Shown here one piece after another: positions 28,218-40,100 of a stretch of DNA of 64,000 nt; within the stretch, counting starts at the first letter, position 1; every line of letters begins with the position of its first letter. The notes under the pieces were generated by a model. That model was not told the origin of the DNA. It ran no database searches and saw only the letters and a program-made list of their open reading frames with translations. This DNA comes from Phascolomyces articulosus. Lineage: Eukaryota > Mucoromycota > Mucoromycetes > Mucorales > Lichtheimiaceae. The stretch lies in NCBI GenBank assembly GCA_025677815.1, contig JAIXMP010000024.1, forward strand, positions 617,536 through 681,535. The letters are read 5' to 3'. A program made the translations under genes and the position numbers.

Positions 28218-28952
28218 TTAAGCAATGGTAACTTCGACCTATAATAAATATAACAATATTAATAAAAAAAAGAATATTATCAACAGCTTATTCTCCACCA
28301 ATTCAAAATACTCAATAAAAAATGCCTTACCTCAACTCCGGGTTCAATGGAGATGGAGGTGATTTGCTTGACGATCTCGGAGGGAGAGTGCAAGTCAATC
28401 AAACGCTTGTGGATTCTCATCTCAAACTTGTCGAAGGTTTCGGAACCGTTACCGCAAGGAGACTTACGGGTGGTGATGCGAAGGACCTTGGTGGGAAGAC
28501 GGACGGGACCCTTAACCTTGAGTTGCTTATCCTTGGCACGTTGGATGAGATCAGCAGAGACTATATATATTGATTTAGTCACTCATATTCTTCCCTTTTT
28601 TTCAGATATGTAATCCTTACCCTTTTCAAGGTTCTTGACGTTACGGGAAGTCAAGGTGATACGGATACGGTGGATCCTATAAGAGTCAAACACGCGCATT
28701 TAATATGAAAAGCTCTTTATTTTCATATATTTTTGACAACCTTTCTCTCTATTTCATATAAGATCAAAGCCACCGATTTTTTTTTACTTACTTGACTTGG
28801 GCTTGTTCTTCCAAACCGGGCTTTTGGGCAGAGGACTTAGCCTATAATTATATATCATTTCGTTAATATATGTTGATAAATTATCGATGAATGCATTGGT
28901 TCAATTAATGTTGTAATAAAAAATGTTACTAGGTACGTACGACAGCAGACAT
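28218..28952 (-). CDS. RPS20: 40S ribosomal protein S20 (uS10)
   Basis: Five exons on the minus strand: 28941-28952 (12 bases, MSAV), 28792-28841, 28621-28676, 28331-28560, 28218-28238 (VEVTIA then stop); 122 codons. The core [18 protein letters not shown], then [20 protein letters not shown] and [20 protein letters not shown], is unmistakable eukaryotic uS10, a small-subunit head protein. The first and last exons are tiny and would be lost by simple open-frame searches. The first donor is GTACGT, right after the fourth codon. It is divergent from the mevalonate kinase gene with 210 bases between the two ATGs. Confidence 0.95.
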
Positions 28953-29162
28953 GTTGAGATTGCGAGAAAAGAGAAAGTTTTCACAACTGCACGGTGGAAA
29001 TTTTTTTTTGTAGTGTGGAAACGTGACGATTCTTGCATTACAAAGTCCGATTGTCCAAAGGCCAGTTCAGGTACACAGGTTGGCATGGCAAGCGCGAAAT
29101 ACACTTCACGTCCTCTGATTACTGCTCTCTTCTTTTCTTTATCCTATTTTTTTTTTTCAACA
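28953..29162. promoter_or_regulatory. Shared divergent promoter of uS10 and mevalonate kinase genes
   Basis: Only 210 bases separate the two start codons, so both promoters must lie here or overlap. The stretch is richer in G and C than most intergenic DNA of the window (for example TGCACGGTGG at 28987-28996 and GGCATGGCAAGCGCG at about 29081-29095) and ends in a long pyrimidine tract before the kinase ATG. The kinase frame is open into this region, but its conserved N-terminus fixes the start at 29163. Confidence 0.55.
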
Positions 29163-30838
29163 ATGGCTCAAAGCGGTAAACGAGTTCTCATTTCAGCACC
29201 GGGAAAAGTTATCCTTTTTGGTGAACATGCTGTCGTACATAAAAAGGTAAAAGCCAATGACAACATCCCACCTTTTCTTATTTTTTTTCCTAAGGTATAT
29301 TTACCAACAACCTCTATTTGTGATGACAGCTTGCCGTCGCCGCTTCTCTTGGTCTTCGAACCTATTTACATCTTGAAGAAAATGAGACTGGCCAATGTCG
29401 TTTACACCTTCCTGATGTTGACATTGATTTAACATGGCTTTTATCCGACCTTTCTCTCAGTATTGATCTCAAAACTTTGGGTAATAACACAATTCATACA
29501 GTACTATTGCTCCTTCCCCTTTTTTCTGATATATGATCTAAAATAGTATCAAAGAAGAATACTAATAAAGAAAAATGGATTGACATTTAGAAACCGGTCA
29601 TCCAATGGATATCCCAGAAGAGATCAAACAGCAACTCGAAAATTGGATGGGAGTGACAACAAGAGAAGCCCAACGACAAGCAGTACTTGCATTCCTTTAC
29701 TTATTCTTTGTTCTCAAGACCGATAAGCCTACTTCCTTTGGTTTTTCAATCAACACTCGATCGACTCTCCCTGTCGGTGCTGGCCTCGGTAGTTCGGCTA
29801 GTTTTGCTACTTGCATTGCTACTGCATTACTTGTTCTCTTTAATCATATCCCGACTGGTTTTGCCCAATCTGAAAAAAAGGATAGTTATTTGGATACCAT
29901 CAATCGCTATGCTTATAAGGCTGAACAAGTGATTCATGGTAATCCAAGTGGTCTTGATAATTCTGTTTGTGTATTTGGTAAGATTTATGAAAGAGTTTGT
30001 AAATGAGGTGTGTGAAAGACTCATGTTGGTATATATTAATTGGTTGGATTCCCTTATTTAATTTTTTCATTCTCTTTGTCAATTAAGGTGGTGCTTTATC
30101 ATTCCGAAGAGGTGAAGGATTTGTACCACTCGAAGGTTTTCAATCCTTGCAACTACTCTTGACAAATACAAAGGTACCTCGTTCGACAAGTGCCTTGGTA
30201 GCAGGCGTTACTGCGAAAAAAGAAAAATACCCCAATGTGATTGATCCTATTTTGGATTCCATTGATAAAATTTCATTACGCTGTTGTGAAGCATTTAAGA
30301 GTGATTCTAAGGCTGATCTTGCGCAAGAATTGGAGGTAAATATATTGAAATATATATATATTGGAAGATGGAAAAGAATCAATCATGAACTCACTTTTTT
30401 CTTTCATTCAGGACCTTGTTGATATAAATCACTGCCTTTTACACGCACTTGGTGTAAGCCATAGCAGTTTAGAAAAAGTTAGAACGATTACTGGAGAATA
30501 TGGAGTAAAGACAAAGCTTACAGGTGCAGGAGGTGGCGGCTGTGCATTGTCAATTATTCGTGATGGTAAGGAGTCAATAACATGTATTTATTATGATAAA
30601 CCGGTTTATTTGCTGTTTTCTAATTTTTTTTTTGGTCCCTCCCTACTTTTTTTTATCAGATGTCAATGTGGAAACCACTAATTCGGTAGCTCAAAAATTG
30701 GCTGGAGAAGGATTTGATTGTTATCGTACGTCATTGGGTGGTACTGGTGTCAATGCAGTTATCTTGATCGATGATTCATTAGATCAAGCTTGGTTAATCA
30801 ATGCTGATCGTGAAACATTGGAAGCTCATGCTATTTAA
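29163..30838 (+). CDS. ERG12: Mevalonate kinase
   Basis: Six exons: 29163-29246, 29330-29480, 29591-29977, 30088-30335, 30412-30565, 30660-30838; 400 codons. A GHMP kinase that phosphorylates mevalonate with ATP on the way to isoprenoids and ergosterol. Seen: motif 1 APGKVILFGEHAVVH at residues 12-26; the ATP-binding loop LPVGAGLGSSASF near 138-150; HGNPSGLDNSVCVFGG; and motif 3 KLTGAGGGGCALS near 325. Length is normal for the family. The start is chosen because the family begins just before SAPGKVILFGEHA; an in-frame upstream ATG at 28923 would lie inside the neighbouring divergent gene. In other eukaryotes the enzyme is inhibited by farnesyl and geranylgeranyl diphosphate; nothing in the sequence speaks to this. 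Confidence 0.95.
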
Positions 30839-31311
30839 ATAACATATCCAAAAAATGAACATTTCTTTAAATTAATCCATAATGATTCATATATCTTTGT
30901 ATACATATTACAATAAGTTGATTTTTGTTTTCTTTTATCTCATCCTCTCTTTATAATACTTTTTACTACTAATAATAATAACAATAACAACAATACAGTT
31001 TTATTTAATTCATTTTTATAAATATTCTATTTCGAATACAGGGACGGTTCGATAGCAATATATATATATTTATTATTAAACGGAAAAATTATGCAATAAT
31101 TGTGTGTTGATATTGATGAAATGAAGCTATTAAGTATGAATTGTGGTAGTTTGTTGCCATGAAAAGTTGTATGTTGAAATTGTTGATTATGAAAGTAAAA
31201 GAAAGATTGAAGTAGTATAACATCAACTTTTTTTTGGGAGTGATCTGAAGAGATTAAAAAGACATAATGCAAAAGGTATAGTGGATATAAATAGTAGAGT
31301 TCATAGATAGA
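30839..31311. other. Convergent intergenic region
   Basis: 3' ends of mevalonate kinase and the TFIIIC subunit gene face each other; AT-rich with AAT/AAC short repeats around 30968-30995. No gene. Confidence 0.5.
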
Positions 31312-34300
31312 TTATACACTACAATATTTTGCCAGCAATAATTTTGCCAAATGGGGTGCACCACTTGTAACATAAATCAAGTGTAAATTGTAAGCAGCTT
31401 CTCTTGTAAGATCACTATCATCTTCGTCTTCTTCCATCATTCTATCCTCCAACTCTTCATCGTATTCGTATATACTATCGATAGGTTTTTCAGGAACTTT
31501 TCCTTTTTTATCTGCTGATGGCATTACCAATACCCGTTCATAATGTGGTACTGCCAAGTGTGTTAAACCTATATTTATTTTTATATCAGTTACTATAATG
31601 AAGGTATATTATATTTGATGAAAAAGGGCAAAAAATACCAAGAAGATGGAATGCACGGCCAAAATTGAATTCGGTTTCTTGACACCTTCCGCGTAAATTA
31701 CGATACTTGTTTAAAAAGTAAAACCCCTTTTTTATATCGTTCACCACATAGTTATTAGTACATAAAGAGTATGGATACTTAATCAAGAGGAGTTTTTTTT
31801 TTACCTGTATAATTTGAAAATGGCGATTTGTTGTTTTCCGATTCATTGCACGCATAAATAGGGTGACTGCAAGCGAGAGTAAATTTACTGGATCATTTGG
31901 TTCCAGCGCATATGCACGCATTAATAGCACTAAAAAGATATAAAATGAGTTTCGTGTAATACTTGAAATGGAAAGAGAAAATAATTAAAAAAAACTTACA
32001 ACATGCCCCATTAAAACTTCGACCAACCGTTAATTGTAAACCAAACATATTTAGAAGAACAGGGCTTGGTACGGTAGGAACTTCTTCACCACGAGCCCGC
32101 ATGAGTCTAATAGCTGCTTTATCTTGATCACTTGGATACGAGAATAACTCATTAAAGTTAAGATCTTCCAAAGTCGTTGTATCACCATCAACAGCTTCAA
32201 CTGCTTGTTGATTGAGTTGTTTTACTGCTTCGTCGTGGTGTGGCTTTGTCTGGTATTCCTGAATCAAGGTCGTATCAATTAAACGAATTGTACGCATCAC
32301 ATATTTCATATGACTCATACCAGCATATTGAGCCAAGGAGTTTGGACCACTTTTTTAAAAAAAGTTTCATAAATGTACACCACAAGTTTAATATAGTGAA
32401 ATATAGCATCTCTTTCTAAAATAATAAGAGAAATAACTTACCTGGTAGTGGTGGCAAGCATTAAATGGTAAGGTGATGATTTGAATCGATTGACACTCAT
32501 AAACCATCGTTGAACTTCGTACTTAATGGTATCATTATTATTAATAAGAGCGCAACCTACATAAACATTTGCAAATATTAATAAACATCCCCTTATTGAT
32601 ATGCAAATCTTCTCACTTCCTTCCCATTATTTTTAATTACCAAGTAGAGCCAATTTGAGCGCTTGGATCTTTTGTGCGTCATGATAGAATACATTGGCTT
32701 CAGCAACTCTTTTCAACATATCATTCGCGGCTTCAGGTTGAGTAACGGCAAGCATAAAACCATACTAGTAATAATAATCAGATTTTTTTTTGTTAGACCC
32801 ATTTCCACACACCCCTCAAAAGACCCAGAAGAAAATTTTTCATATTTACCTTGATGAATAAATCACACCATACATCAAAAGACGCACCTCGGAAAACATT
32901 GGCAGCACGTAATTTTTCATCTCGTTCATCTTCATCCTTCATACGTTGTACATCCTCATCGGATTCATCCTCTTCTTCCTGTTGATTTTTTGACTTGACA
33001 TTACCACGTAAGCGCCTAGCCATTTGATGCGCTTCACGATCTAATGATCGTTTATCAGATTGTTGCCGTCGGTTAAAGAAACCCGTAAAGCGCCGTGACT
33101 ATATAATAACAAATAGAGATTCTAGTCGTTGAACATGTAACAACAATAATAATATAAATAATCCATTTTACATACTCGATCACTAGGGAAAAACGCAATT
33201 GTTTGATGAAATTCAAGATAGAGTTCTTGGGCAACATGTATATATTCACGCATGATTCCCTTATTTGTATCAATGACATTGGGAGCTACAGATGGCTCAA
33301 GTTCCGCAATTTTAGCAAACAAAATAACACACTCTCGGTCTCTTTCTTCTTCATATTTTGCTAATTCTTGTCGTCTTCTGCGATAATATTCAAAACGATT
33401 CATTTTAGTGCTTCCCCCTTCTTCAAAAATAGATGATTTTTCATTTTTTTTGTCCGTGTCTTCTCTGTGATCTGTCGGTTTTGCTGCTAGTGCTTGAGCT
33501 CTTTTCAACTTTTCTTCCTCCTTCTTTTTAAGACGCACTTCTCTGTTCTTTTGCATCACTACAAATTGGATTAATTTTCATTTTAATGTTAGAAATCTGT
33601 ATATTGCTGTTTATCATTTTCTTTTTTGATAATACCATAATCTACAAGCTCCAACGCAGCCTCTTCTTTTCCTTGTTCTTCGTATACAGATGCTAACGAT
33701 AACATAACATCAAGATTCTCCGGTTGTTCTTCCAATACTACAAATCAAAGAGTTATATATTTATATGTGCTTTTTTTAACAGGATGAAATAAACATCATA
33801 TGGAATATCCATACCATTAGAATAAAAAATAGCTGCAGTCTCTAGTTCGCCAACTTGATGGTAACAATCAGCTGTTCGAATAAGTAGATCAACTTCGACT
33901 TCCTAATGAATGAGAAAAATCAGCATCATACAGTACTGTTCCTGCTCCTCATTACTTTTATTCCATTTGATCTATACCTCTGATACGTCTATGATCTTCT
34001 GAAAGACATTCAAAGCTGGATCGTAATGTCGTTTATCCATATATGCATAAGCAATATCTTGATGTAAATCTGGATACGTTGTCGCTGGATAATTTAAGAG
34101 ATATTGAAAGTGTCTCTGTATACATTACATATAAAAGGTTATCCATCCATGTAAAAGGGGAAAACAAATATTTGATATACAAGTAAAATCTGATATATAT
34201 AGCTTACCGCGGCTGTTTTAACATCACCAAGATAAACACGACAAATACCCATTCGAACACGTAATTCAATGGGAAAATCAGAACGCTCTTCATGTTCGGG

Positions 34301-35690
34301 ATCTTCAAAATATTCTTGATCATTGTCACCATAACTATCCCAATATGTTTCATGTTGTCGATGCTGAACATAACGAATTCCCGTTTTGATCGTTTCCAAC
34401 GATCGTCGGTAATCATTTTGCATTAGATATAATTCACTCAACATGTTGACTTCTGTATATCCCAATTGATCGCTAAAATCATCTATTTCACCTTGTTGCG
34501 CTTCTTGTTTTTGTTGTTCCAATTCATCAAATGTATCATTTTCCATGTGATATTCAACCGACTTTTCGTAAAGCTGAATTGCTTCTTTGACCATGCCTTT
34601 GTGTCGATACAATTGAACTAACTCGTTAATGACTTTGAAATGATGTGGTGTGAATTCCAGAATTTGTTGGAACCCATCAATAGCCTCGTCATTGCGACCT
34701 AATTTTCGATAAAGAAAACTTCGATCCCAAAGTGCGTCAATATCTGCCGGTTGGGCTACCAATGCTTTTGTAAAACAGTAAATTGCTTGCTGGTTGGCAT
34801 CTGCTTCACTAAGAGAGATATAGTAACAAAGTTGAAAGCATTAGCCAACGCCTTTTTTTTGGAAGAAAAAGAAACACAGAATATGTAGAATAAGTTTACA
34901 TGGATTTTACACCGAGTTCTTTCCATAAATTTGCATCATTTTGATTCATATGTGCTGCTACCATCCGTAACTGAAGAGCTTTATCTCGATGACCCATTTC
35001 TTCATGCACAAGGCCAAGTGTATTCCATGCTTGATAAACATTTGGATACTTTGTGATAAGGTTTTGTAAGAAATCAATTGCTTTGCCATAATCTTGCGAA
35101 ATATACAGCACATTGGCTTGACCAAGCATTTCTTTCACTTCAGGAGCTAATCGGGCTTCACCACTCGTGATTCGACTTTTTGCCTTGTGTCGTGTCTTAC
35201 CAATACCCGCGGTTGTAATGAGGTTGTCTTCAAATTCTTCAAAGTCTCGTGCAATTTCGTCAAGATCACCCGTTTTTAATTGAGCACGTTTTTGTCTTGT
35301 ACTGTCCAGCAGTTCACTGTGATAATACATAGTGTGTATTTTGTTCCTCATTGTAAGTTTCGTGTTTTTTCCTTCAATTCCTGCATCATGTATACAACTT
35401 TATACACTCTCTCTTTCTATGAGATATATAAGGAAAAAGAAAAATACTTGCGTAATTTCGTTATCACTTTCAATGTTTTCTTCCCATTCTTTTTGATCGT
35501 CAATATAATTAGCTTCGTCGTCTTCGTCCATGAAATTGTTATCGTCTTCACGATCTTTGAATGCTTCTTCTAGATCGTCTAGATCCATCATATCTGTGCC
35601 TGAGCTATACAACATTTTCTCGAGAAGCTGATCAGTATCACGACCAGATATTCTTGATCGCGACGATCCTGTCTTTGAGCTTTCTGCCAT
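31312..35690 (-). CDS. TFC4: Transcription factor IIIC TPR subunit (Tfc4/Sfc4, GTF3C3-like)
   Basis: Fourteen exons on the minus strand: 35452-35690, 34900-35316, 34208-34808, 33978-34115, 33815-33902, 33636-33737, 33176-33558, 32850-33098, 32641-32764, 32442-32556, 32000-32349, 31805-31929, 31639-31705, 31312-31568; 1084 codons, in frame throughout. Residues 1-80 are acidic; TPR units follow from about 140 (NVYQAWNTLGLVHEEMGHRD; ADIDALWDRSFLYRKLGRND), a charged basic/acidic middle segment (KKKEEEKLKRAQ, QQEEEDESDEDVQ), then more TPR-like helices to the C-terminus (REAAYNLHLIYVTSGAPHLA). The order acidic region, TPRs, charged break, TPRs is that of the TFIIIC subunit that recruits TFIIIB for tRNA and 5S gene transcription. 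Intron 1 is best read as GC-AG (donor GCAAGT); a GT donor 14 bases upstream would need an extra 28 or so codons. Confidence 0.9.
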
Positions 35691-37127
35691 GGGTAATTTC
35701 ACTTAAAGAAGAAAAAAGGGTGTGTTTAAGCAAGAAAAAAGTTTAAAAGCAAAAAGAGAATTTATAAAGCGATCTTTGTAGTACAAATTTTGGGAAGTAT
35801 TATCTCTCCAAGATTTGAAATGTGGGTTTTTGTTTACCATAAAATTATTAAATTAGAGTACACCCTTTGTCCTTTTTTGAAGATGTTTTTCTGGATGGTA
35901 TAATATAGTAGAAATACCAGGCATATATAAAAGCTATGTTGTCAATGGTAATCACATATTATAGTTCAACTTTAAGCAAGGGAGAATTAGATGACACAGA
36001 TTGGCTATATATATTCAACACGTTCCTATTGTAGATGATATATTTTATTACGGGCTCCTAGCTAACAAGCAAAAAAAAAGACAACAAATATCCACGAGTC
36101 TTATATATCGGTACAATATTATTGTGAAAATTATTATTATAGAATTACTACCTATAATAGTATAAATTCATCGTGATTAAACACTTTTTTTTTCTTTTTT
36201 TTCACAATATAGATATGAAAAGCAATATATTATTAACTGTGTTTGCAGCATGTTTAAAAAGGTTCAACAAAAGGAGTTACTAATATGATAATGAATGCCA
36301 ATCAGTTATGTGCTCTTATATTAAGTAATCACTTGGCAAAATTAGTTTTTACTGTCAAAATTAATAATGTAGTAAATTCAGGTATATGATACTGGTCAAT
36401 TATATATCTGATATCTACAGGTGCTATATTCCTTTAATATTTACGAAGATGCATATGTTTATATATTACTGATATCTACTCCATTGATGGGTCTTACCAT
36501 TGAAGACTGTGGTATAATGATGTTGCCTGTAATTTTTTGCCATTTCATTATATTGGGTAAAGATATTATATAACCTCGTTATTTTTCCTTAGTAGTATAT
36601 TATTTGCTAGCGGCTTAATTATTGCCTGAAAAAGGATACATTTATTAGCTCCTTCCTTTATTTATATTGATGTTCATCAATGTTCTTACATAGAAGCAAT
36701 GTACATGCCAGTATCATCTTATTTATAAGTTGTTATCTACAATATATAATAACTGCCCCATCATATCATTATGATGATGAAGATAAAACAATAATAATTA
36801 AAAAGCTCTTGCAACAAAATATTTGATCTATTCTCTTTATCGTTGGAAGTAATGTAATCCATTCAAAAGTTCAATACTACGAGCAATACTTATATTATAT
36901 AAAATGTAATCCAACTTTAAGAAGAAAATATGTGCTCGATTGACCTTTATAAAAGCACCCTCTTTTGATAAGATAATCGCGAGTAATTTGTAGCTCAGCG
37001 TTGCCTTGGTTCATCTATTGCATTGAAACCAACTTAAACACAACCGTGCACACACCTTTTGGCTTTTGCGGAAAAAAACAGAAAGAGAAAGAACTTGTAA
37101 TCGTTTTTTTCTTTCCCTTTCTTTTTA
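35691..37127. other. Divergent intergenic region between TFIIIC and RalGAP genes
   Basis: About 1.4 kb of AT-rich DNA that must hold both promoters. Repeated ATTATTAT and ATATAT stretches; no coding segment, tRNA or other RNA gene recognised. Confidence 0.5.
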
Positions 37128-40100
37128 ATGTTTTTGGACTGGATAGCGCAGCTTCGTCTGCTGCAACATGACCCTCGTATGTTTTGATTATTTTTATTTC
37201 CACTTTTAATCTTTGTTTAATGGGCTTTTCATAAACTTAAATTGTATCGTGGTTGTCATCGTTTAGTAACAAACTAAATTAACAAACCCATTTATTTAAT
37301 CTTTCAGAGACAAACATTCTTGGATCGCTTCCATTATCCATTCGAAGGGCTCTTATATCAGAAATCACGAATTATCTTCAACCTGGCCCTGGAAAACATG
37401 CACCTGATCCGAACATCTTCGCATCACCCGCGCACGTCAAATGGTTTATGGAAGTCCTGGGACAAGGCTTCAGTTTGCCGCTTGAGGACATGGATATTAC
37501 CAGTAATGACGTGAGTATATATGCCCAATGGCTATTTGAACCTCATTTACGACCTGCCTCAGTCGTTAATGAGGGACTTGAACAAGAATTTTACCAGATC
37601 ATATTTCACCAATTTTCGCTTCTATTTCAACCACGCATCACACAATCGCCTCCTGTCCCACCTGCATTTATCTCCTCGATAAACTCTAATAACATCAACA
37701 ATAACACCAATAATACAAATAATAATAACACCGCTAGTGGAAATAATAGCAGCAATATTAATAATATTAATAATAATACTAGTAGCAATCAACAACACCA
37801 GCAACAACAACTTCATCCTCATCCAAATCATACACAACCACAGCATTCGGCTCATATTGGCACGAGCAGCGGACGCCCGAGCAGTTTTTATCTTAATATG
37901 TTACCAGTTAATCCTCATGCCAATATTGTTCCAGTCACTTTACCTTCACCAACAAATGCAGCTTCACCGCATGTTGGATCAGGAGCACCAAGTGCTTCAT
38001 CTGCAAATAACGCATCAGCACTCAAAGAAACTCTATCACAGCTCGTTCATCGCCATATCGAATTATGTAAAAAGACATTAACTGTATTAGCCATGGCTGG
38101 GAGAACCTTGGAAATGTCAGTGGAGACTTGGACAGTTCTTTTGAAAGTTGTTTTGGGAATTAGTGATTTTCTTTTAAAAGAACCTGTGACCGATCAATCG
38201 GTTTCAGGTGTAGTTAATATGGGTGATGAATTATGTGAACATTTACTACGTGTGAGTTAAAATATTTTTGTATTATATATGTGCGAAAAGGATGAGAAAG
38301 CAGATGTGATAACCCATTTGGATATACATTATTTCATCTAGGTGCTTTTTGAACTCTGGTTAAGATCACGAATACGAGAGGTGGAAATGTGGGATATACT
38401 AAAGGTAAAACCGATCAAACACGTGTTATAAATTACAAATAAGATATAAAAAGAAATTACGGTTATACTAAAATAAGATAAACGTGATACATATATGTGT
38501 ATAACAGGAATGTTTTATGCGCTGGTCCCATCGTCCAAAAGCAATCCAACAATGGAGCTCAACCACACTTTCTTTAACGAACCGAGTTTTGAATTTATTG
38601 TATGGATCAGATGAAGGTACCGATGTTGTTATACTATCCGCCAACGGCATCAACGTTAAACTCGATCTACCGCCTGATTTTGTCCATTATTCATGGCATC
38701 GCATTCTGTACCTCGCACCTCATCCGCTTCAACTACCATCACCTAATTTTACTTTAATGATGCTTGGTATTGGTTATTTGGTCGATTTATTTAATTCAGT
38801 TGGAGAGCGCAGGACGTCACCAACCAATTCAATCGAGCCACCAGATGGGAATACCATCCTTCACATCTTTGGTACCTATTTATTTGATGCCTGTTCGACT
38901 GCACCTTCCGCCAACACTGAATCACATCGTGGATGTGCCTCTGCATTTGCCTCTTTATGTAAAGTATTCTGTCGCCCGCAACGATCTACACCATTCCTAA
39001 GAACCTATATTGAACGATTTTATGCTGCACTGTGTGTGGGATTAAAATCTGATGCATGTCTACCAACCATCTTGTTGCATTGTACTGAGCTTTTTGCTAC
39101 GGATCTGGTGGGTGTAAGAATGCTTGCACCCGAATTTATTTCAGCGATCAAGATGGTATTACCAAAGTTACAGATTGACTGTCGAGGATTTGTTAGCGTA
39201 GATGATTTGAGACTTGCGGCTATCAAGGTTGTTAGTACTATTATGTGTTTACCCAACCATTTTGATAAAGTGGAACTTAAGCCAGGATGGGATTGGGATA
39301 TGCAGTGTGCATCAGATAACGCTTCTGTCATGGGTGAGCAAGAGCAAATTGTAACGCAATTGGTATGTTATGTTTCTCCTTTTCACATCCCTGTTACTTT
39401 GAAAATAAAAAATGATAATGGGCTAATAAGAAAGAATTTATTGTATTAACGTAGATTCGTGTTTTATATGCGGATCAACATATTGATAATAATATAGAAC
39501 GGCCATTTACTGGTGTAAGTTAATTTTATTTCATTTTGTTTTCTTCCTCCTCACACTGATACATTAACTTTGTCAATATTAATATAACCGCTTTTAAAAT
39601 AGCTCAAGTTTTACATATTGGAACTTTTATTAATGTCATTACGTACTGAAACATCATCATACAATATGAGATACCTGTTACATCTTATCAATGTCTATGT
39701 GATTGAGGATGTTCCGTTCTGCCCTGGACTTGTTGGAACTGTAGTAAAATTGATTGAAGAAAAGGTAATGTTTATAGGTTATTCATGAATATAGAGGTAC
39801 GAACAGGTGGAAAATATGAGACTAATAAGGAGGGAGAAACAATAGATCCTAACTATGCAAATGCCATCAGACGTAACACTAGTTGCTTTTGACGTTCTAA
39901 TTGATTTCGTTGACTTGTACGATTATGTGAAAAGGGATAGTAAGGTAATAGAAGCATCTAGAAAAATAAACTGATCCTGGATCTCACTAAATGAAAATAT
40001 ATACCCGTAATTAGAACGTTGCTCGTGAACTTGTTTTGGCATTAAGTCGTTATGTGGATGCATTGATCAACGCAGGAAAATTGGCAAGTGCTTTTTTTTA

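Noticed and set aside
28923..29432. Mevalonate kinase starting at the upstream in-frame ATG
   Set aside because: It would overlap the divergent uS10 gene and add residues before the fixed APGKVILFGEHA N-terminus; also this frame runs through intron 1.
35317..35470. GT donor (GTATTT or GTGATA) for TFIIIC intron 1
   Set aside because: GTATTT leaves the frame in a stop with every nearby acceptor; GTGATA is a poor donor and needs 28 extra unsupported codons. GCAAGT fits best, though this is not proven.
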